Source: Chloroflexota bacterium (GTDB lineage: Bacteria; Chloroflexota; Anaerolineae; Promineifilales; Promineifilaceae). From it: a stretch of 15,223 nucleotides of DNA. The DNA lies in the NCBI GenBank assembly GCA_008501785.1, contig QQUD01000604.1, positions 1 through 15,223 of the forward strand, in the 5' to 3' direction. Shown here in pieces: positions 13,303-15,223 of the stretch. Every line of letters begins with the position of its first letter. Position 1 is the first letter of the stretch. Position numbers and translations under genes: made by a program. A model generated the notes under the pieces. The model was not told the origin of the DNA. It ran no database searches and worked only from the letters and a program-made list of their open reading frames with translations.

Positions 13303-14613
13303 ATGAAAAAACTCCCAATTCTTATTACAATCATTATTCTTATTTGGGGATGGCGAGCCAGTGTGAAAATGGTAATTGCCCAGCCTACCATCACCCAAAA
13401 TGAAGCAGTTGTCGATTTTCCCAATGAAATCACCTTCACTTTGGAACTGGCAGAAGGCAGCAATGTGGTTGATGCCGTTCTCACTTACGATGTGGACCGG
13501 TTTAGCTGTTTGGATGCTGCTTCGGATGTGCCGTTGGAGGTTGAAGGGAATCGGATTGAATGGGAATGGGTGCTGTCCCGGTCGGGCAACCTGCCGCCGG
13601 GAACGTCGGTTTGGTGGGAATGGACGCTGATTGATGCGAATGGGAATGAAACGGCCGTTCCGCGCCAAACCCTCACCATCATGGATGACCGCTTTGAGTG
13701 GCGCATGTTGGAAGATGAAGGTGTGCATCTTTATTGGTACGAGGGCGATCTGGTGGGACCGCTGTTGCTGGAAGCGGCCGTTTCTGGCCTGGTCACCCTC
13801 GAAGCCGAAATGGGCATCGAATTGCAAGATGATGTGCAAATTTTTATCTATGGCGATGCCAATGAGATGCGAGAAGCGCTGCTATATGTGCAAGGCTGGG
13901 CAGGTGGAGCTGCTTTTCCCGACTACAACACAATTTTGCTGGGCGTTGAGCCGCGTTCTGCCGATACCTGGGGGCTTGATGTCGTGCCGCATGAATTGGC
14001 GCATTTGGTGGTAGACCAATTTGATCGCAGCTGCGTCGGTGGCAGTCGTCCCACGTGGTTAGATGAAGGGTTGGCCATGGTTGCAGAAGGGGACCCAGGT
14101 GCTGATGTGATCGAAGACCTCAATCAAGGCATTAACGGGAATGGGTTTGAGCCGCTGCGTAGTTTGAATGGATCGTTTGCGGCCGATTATGATCAGGCAG
14201 GAATGTCGTATAGTCAAAGCTACAGTGTTGTGGACTATTTGTTGGAAACGTATGGGGCTGAGCAGATGCAGCAGCTATTAACCGTGTTGGCTGACGGCAA
14301 TGGATATGATGAATCGCTTGAGCAAGTGTATGGATTTAATGTGGATGGGTTGGAAAGTGAATGGCGAGCAGCAATTGGTGCGCCATCTCGACCCATTCCG
14401 CCAACACCGACGCGGTTACAGGCTGCGGCTGTGCCGACCTATGCCTTATCTGGCGTACCTCAAACAATGCCAACCCCACCTTCTGCCGCAGAACCGCCGC
14501 CAGAAACAGCAACTCCAGAATCATCTGGGGTGGGTATTTGTGGATTGGGTATTATTTTGCCGCTGATGTTGGTTGGGTTTGTGGGGCGGCGGAAGAGGGG
14601 GGAGTATGTATAA
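13303..14613 (+). CDS. Secreted, membrane-anchored gluzincin metallopeptidase (peptidase MA-like)
   Basis: 436 aa. Residues 1-26 are a signal peptide (KKLPILITIIILIWGW core, likely cut after IAQ). Residues about 30-130 form a beta-rich domain with the look of an Ig-like fold. The catalytic domain (about 135-370) contains HELAH (230-234) and TWLDEGLAM with E255 as third zinc ligand, the HExxH...E arrangement of gluzincins in the peptidase_MA-like group. A Pro/Thr-rich linker (about 375-410) and a hydrophobic C-terminal segment ending GRRKRG follow, the same plan as the glycoside hydrolase at 9793. It probably cleaves proteins or peptides at the cell surface; the substrate is unknown. No Shine-Dalgarno precedes the ATG. 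Its stop overlaps the start of the downstream lipoprotein gene by 8 nt, so the two are probably one operon. One exact ACGGCCGT (13651) and one GCGGCCGT (13774) lie within. Confidence 0.85.
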   Translation: MKKLPILITIIILIWGWRASVKMVIAQPTITQNEAVVDFPNEITFTLELAEGSNVVDAVLTYDVDRFSCLDAASDVPLEVEGNRIEWEWVLSRSGNLPPGTSVWWEWTLIDANGNETAVPRQTLTIMDDRFEWRMLEDEGVHLYWYEGDLVGPLLLEAAVSGLVTLEAEMGIELQDDVQIFIYGDANEMREALLYVQGWAGGAAFPDYNTILLGVEPRSADTWGLDVVPHELAHLVVDQFDRSCVGGSRPTWLDEGLAMVAEGDPGADVIEDLNQGINGNGFEPLRSLNGSFAADYDQAGMSYSQSYSVVDYLLETYGAEQMQQLLTVLADGNGYDESLEQVYGFNVDGLESEWRAAIGAPSRPIPPTPTRLQAAAVPTYALSGVPQTMPTPPSAAEPPPETATPESSGVGICGLGIILPLMLVGFVGRRKRGEYV

Positions 14614-15223
14614 GAGAAGAGTGACACGGAGTTTCACAGAGAAGAGAGGGGGAAGAGAATTTGTTTTAGTTCGGTGGGTGCTGCTTGCGGTTACTGTTTT
14701 TGTGGTGTTGGGTTGTAATTTTGTGGATCGGGTGCTGCTTTCTGGGGGAGGTAGTTTGGGGGATTATGATCGGAGCAGTACGCTGTTTTTGTCTGGGAGT
14801 CAGCCGCGCACGTTGGACCCGGCCACAACGCTGGGGGGGCCAGATGGCCCGTTGGGACATATTTTTAGTGGCTTGACGACGCTGGATACGAATTTGCAGG
14901 TGCAGCCTGAGTTAGCGGCTGGCTGGACGGTGAGTGAGGATGGGCTAGTGTACACGTTTTATTTGCGCAAGGATGCGGTGTTTCATAACGGCCGTTCCCT
15001 CACCACCACCGACATTATCACCTCCTGGGAACGCGCCGCAGATCCCGCAACTGGTTCAGACACAGCACAAACTTATTTGGGTGATATTGAAGGGGTGGTG
15101 GATAAGCTAAACGGCCGTTCCACCCAAATCAGCGGACTCCACGCTATCGACGACCACACGCTTGAAGTACGCTTGATGGCTCCTGTCGTTTACTTCCTTT
15201 CAAAATTGGCCTATCCGGTAGCC
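14606..15223 (+). CDS. ABC transporter substrate-binding lipoprotein, family 5 (partial)
   Basis: The reading frame is open from ATG 14606 to the right edge (206 codons), so the gene is cut. GAGGGGGG just before the ATG can serve as ribosome binding site; GTG 14621 is an alternative start. After a basic N-terminus, LLAVTVFVVLGC is a lipoprotein signal peptide with Cys37 as the lipidated residue. The mature part follows family 5 extracellular solute-binding proteins (DppA/OppA-like): SGSQPRTLDPA, IFSGLTTLDTNLQVQPELA, GWTVSEDGLVYTFYLRKDAVFHNG, and ITSWERAADP. These bind peptides, nickel or other small solutes outside the membrane for an ABC importer. The permease genes would be expected beyond the edge. 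The 8-nt overlap with the peptidase gene suggests coupling: surface proteolysis followed by peptide uptake is a reasonable inference. Two ACGGCCGT sites occur, both read as NGR. Confidence 0.85.
   Translation, partial: MYKRRVTRSFTEKRGGREFVLVRWVLLAVTVFVVLGCNFVDRVLLSGGGSLGDYDRSSTLFLSGSQPRTLDPATTLGGPDGPLGHIFSGLTTLDTNLQVQPELAAGWTVSEDGLVYTFYLRKDAVFHNGRSLTTTDIITSWERAADPATGSDTAQTYLGDIEGVVDKLNGRSTQISGLHAIDDHTLEVRLMAPVVYFLSKLAYPVA

Larger units (their letters stand above)
293..15118. repeat. Highly iterated palindrome ACGGCCGT (22 dispersed copies)
   Basis: Exact copies start at 293, 494, 1576, 2390, 3179, 3525, 3985, 4305, 5668, 6566, 9156, 9568, 9838, 9873, 10202, 10972, 11299, 11419, 11458, 13651, 14988 and 15111. 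Sixteen are AACGGCCGTT. One-base variants are GCGGCCGT (5152, 13054, 13774) and TCGGCCGT (7964). All lie inside genes; none is in an intergenic gap. Counts were made by eye. Confidence 0.9.

Overview
The window is a bacterial chromosome segment of moderate GC, with 12 protein-coding genes (one cut by the right edge) and no RNA gene, insertion sequence or CRISPR array that I could see. The gene content suggests a Chloroflexota-like (Anaerolineae-type) bacterium. The basis is a CinA-like/nucleotidyltransferase fusion, a big GT39-type membrane glycosyltransferase, secreted enzymes with Thr/Pro-rich linkers and C-terminal membrane anchors, and a type of exported beta-rich protein I associate with that phylum. 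The phylum is inference, not proof.

Layout. 40-1194 (-): CinA-like/NadD-like fusion. 1406-3610 (+): multi-pass glycosyltransferase, facing 3676-4626 (-), a YhaM-type HD/OB exoribonuclease, across a perfect 18-bp inverted repeat. 4731-5069 (+): a UbiX flavin prenyltransferase that has lost about 84 internal residues, overlapping a YhbP-like FMN split-barrel gene (5056-5532, TTG start). The YhbP-like gene overlaps by 29 bp, tail to tail, a NYN/LOTUS RNase gene (5504-6691, -). The only long non-coding stretch (6692-7075) separates the NYN gene from an uncharacterised exported protein (7076-7702) and holds two identical perfect palindromes that look like a hybrid of ParB parS and Noc binding sites. 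Then come a methyltransferase with a C-terminal zinc ribbon (7804-8697), a perfect 24-bp terminator stem, a Dam-type adenine methylase (8838-9668), a secreted membrane-anchored glycoside hydrolase (9793-11586), an archaeal-type AAA ATPase with a DUF234 tail (11711-13135), a secreted gluzincin metallopeptidase (13303-14613) and the start of a family 5 ABC transporter lipoprotein (14606-15223, partial).

Two DNA-level patterns cut across the genes. First, the palindrome ACGGCCGT occurs 22 times by hand count, 16 of them as AACGGCCGTT. All copies are inside genes, in all three reading frames and on both gene orientations; chance would give about 0.2 copies of the octamer. This is a highly iterated palindrome comparable in behaviour to cyanobacterial HIP1. 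Second, several genes lack a Shine-Dalgarno sequence and have a -10-like hexamer 6-7 nt before the ATG, which implies leaderless mRNAs, while others have good ribosome binding sites.

The genes do not form one pathway. Local themes are RNA turnover (YhaM, NYN/LOTUS), nucleotide and flavin cofactors (CinA/NadD-like, UbiX, YhbP) and the cell surface (GT39-type glycosyltransferase, glycoside hydrolase, peptidase, peptide-binding lipoprotein). The UbiX deletion, the parS/Noc-like sites and the iterated palindrome are the observations most worth following up.
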